Positions 63,371 through 64,000 of a stretch of 64,000 nucleotides of DNA are shown here, piece after piece. The translations under genes and the position numbers were made by a program. Numbering within the stretch: position 1 is the first letter of the stretch; every line of letters begins with the position of its first letter. Location: assembly GCA_037179515.1 (NCBI GenBank), contig JAXCGZ010017020.1:70001-134000 (forward strand), read 5' to 3'. The DNA is from Halocaridina rubra. Its lineage: Eukaryota; Arthropoda; Malacostraca; Decapoda; Atyidae. A model generated the notes under the pieces. The model did no database searches. It was given only the letters and a program-made list of their open reading frames with translations, and was not told the origin of the DNA.

Positions 63371-64000
63371 CTTTCTAGCTACATATGAGAAAATAAATGA
63401 GGCTAAACCAGAATAGGAGAATGTCCTGCTATCCAAGGTTAGTATGTATGAAAATAAGCGACTGTAATGCAGATGTAGATCAAATTATGATTTGGAAAAT
63501 TATACAAGGCAAAAAAGACTGAATGTTTTTTAACGGATAGGCATCAACAGGAAAAGGCACAAACAGTACCCCCAACAATTTATAAAATTAATAATTTTTA
63601 GGAATCTATAAATATAAATTTGCACTCGAAACCAATTGTAAAGAGTACAAGTATGACACTTGTTATCTAAACAATTGGCACAGTACTGCACAAATTATCA
63701 GTCAGATTTTGTATTCTCAAAATCACTCTTACCATCTTGGCTTTGATGATAATGTTAGATATACCATAGCTACTTTAATACTGCGTATATGCTTTTGAAG
63801 CAATTTTTATGTGCAATTTCAGAGCAAAGTAGTGAAAAAAATTTCAAATTTTATATTGACAATGGCTAATTAGATTTGTTTCTTTATTTTAGAATGTTTG
63901 GCATCAAGTAATATTGCTTTAAATATATAATTAATCTTTTTCTGTAAAAAAAAAATTGTTTTTTTCTAATGAAGTTTCACCTAGAAAAAATAATTTTAAT
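63371..64000. other. no gene seen
   Basis: AT-rich sequence with no recognised feature to the window end. Confidence 0.5.

Overview
The window looks like nuclear DNA of an arthropod, most likely a decapod crustacean. It has intron-rich genes, very dense microsatellites, TTAGG-type repeat motifs, and many LINEs, tRNA-derived SINEs and small TIR elements. The species call is inference. No bacterial, CRISPR or viral organisation was seen.

Two protein-coding genes can be assembled exon by exon, both on the + strand. (1) A nuclear receptor of the HR96/HR97-like NR1 type has nine coding exons between 20910 and 28082. It has a complete two-zinc-finger DNA-binding domain with P-box region CDSCKA, a recognisable ligand-binding domain, and a very long Gln/Ser/Pro-rich C-terminal tail of about 570 residues in one exon. 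(2) An RNF13-type PA-TM-RING E3 ubiquitin ligase has nine coding exons between 49066 and 60825. It has a signal peptide, protease-associated domain, one membrane span, a C3H2C3 RING, an acidic di-leucine sorting signal and a C-terminus ending DRDYVV. All exon joins of both genes are phase-consistent.

Layout: 1-2145 is a 5'-truncated RTE-like LINE on the - strand. 2145-20800 is repeat-dominated: (AT)n, (ATT)n, (GA)n and (GT)n arrays, a jockey/I/CR1-type LINE (5827-7288), a CR1-like LINE (13450-15012, - strand), an 18S rRNA fragment (5170-5362), a fold-back element (15534-15960) and tRNA-derived repeats. 20889-28082 is the nuclear receptor gene, whose introns carry four SINEs with intact target-site duplications, a TIR element and microsatellites up against splice sites. 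28083-34410 is again microsatellite and tRNA-like repeat DNA, with a palindrome about 1.1 kb long (31746-32819) and a near-perfect hairpin (32821-32976). 34410-45570 is microsatellite-poor, AT-rich non-coding DNA with small DNA-transposon relics and a possible non-coding 5' exon. 45575-48935 is a nearly full-length but broken RTE-like LINE. 49066-60825 is the RNF13-like gene, with a Tigger-derived element, a SINE, an RTE-derived short element and a LINE in its introns. 60826-64000 is 3' UTR and flank.

The genes are not an operon and no shared pathway is evident. The main interest is mobile-element biology: short RTE deletion derivatives sharing both ends with the long element, tandemly duplicated LINE tails, tRNA-like repeats that abut (AT)n arrays, and insertions that stop within about 30 bp of functional splice acceptors.
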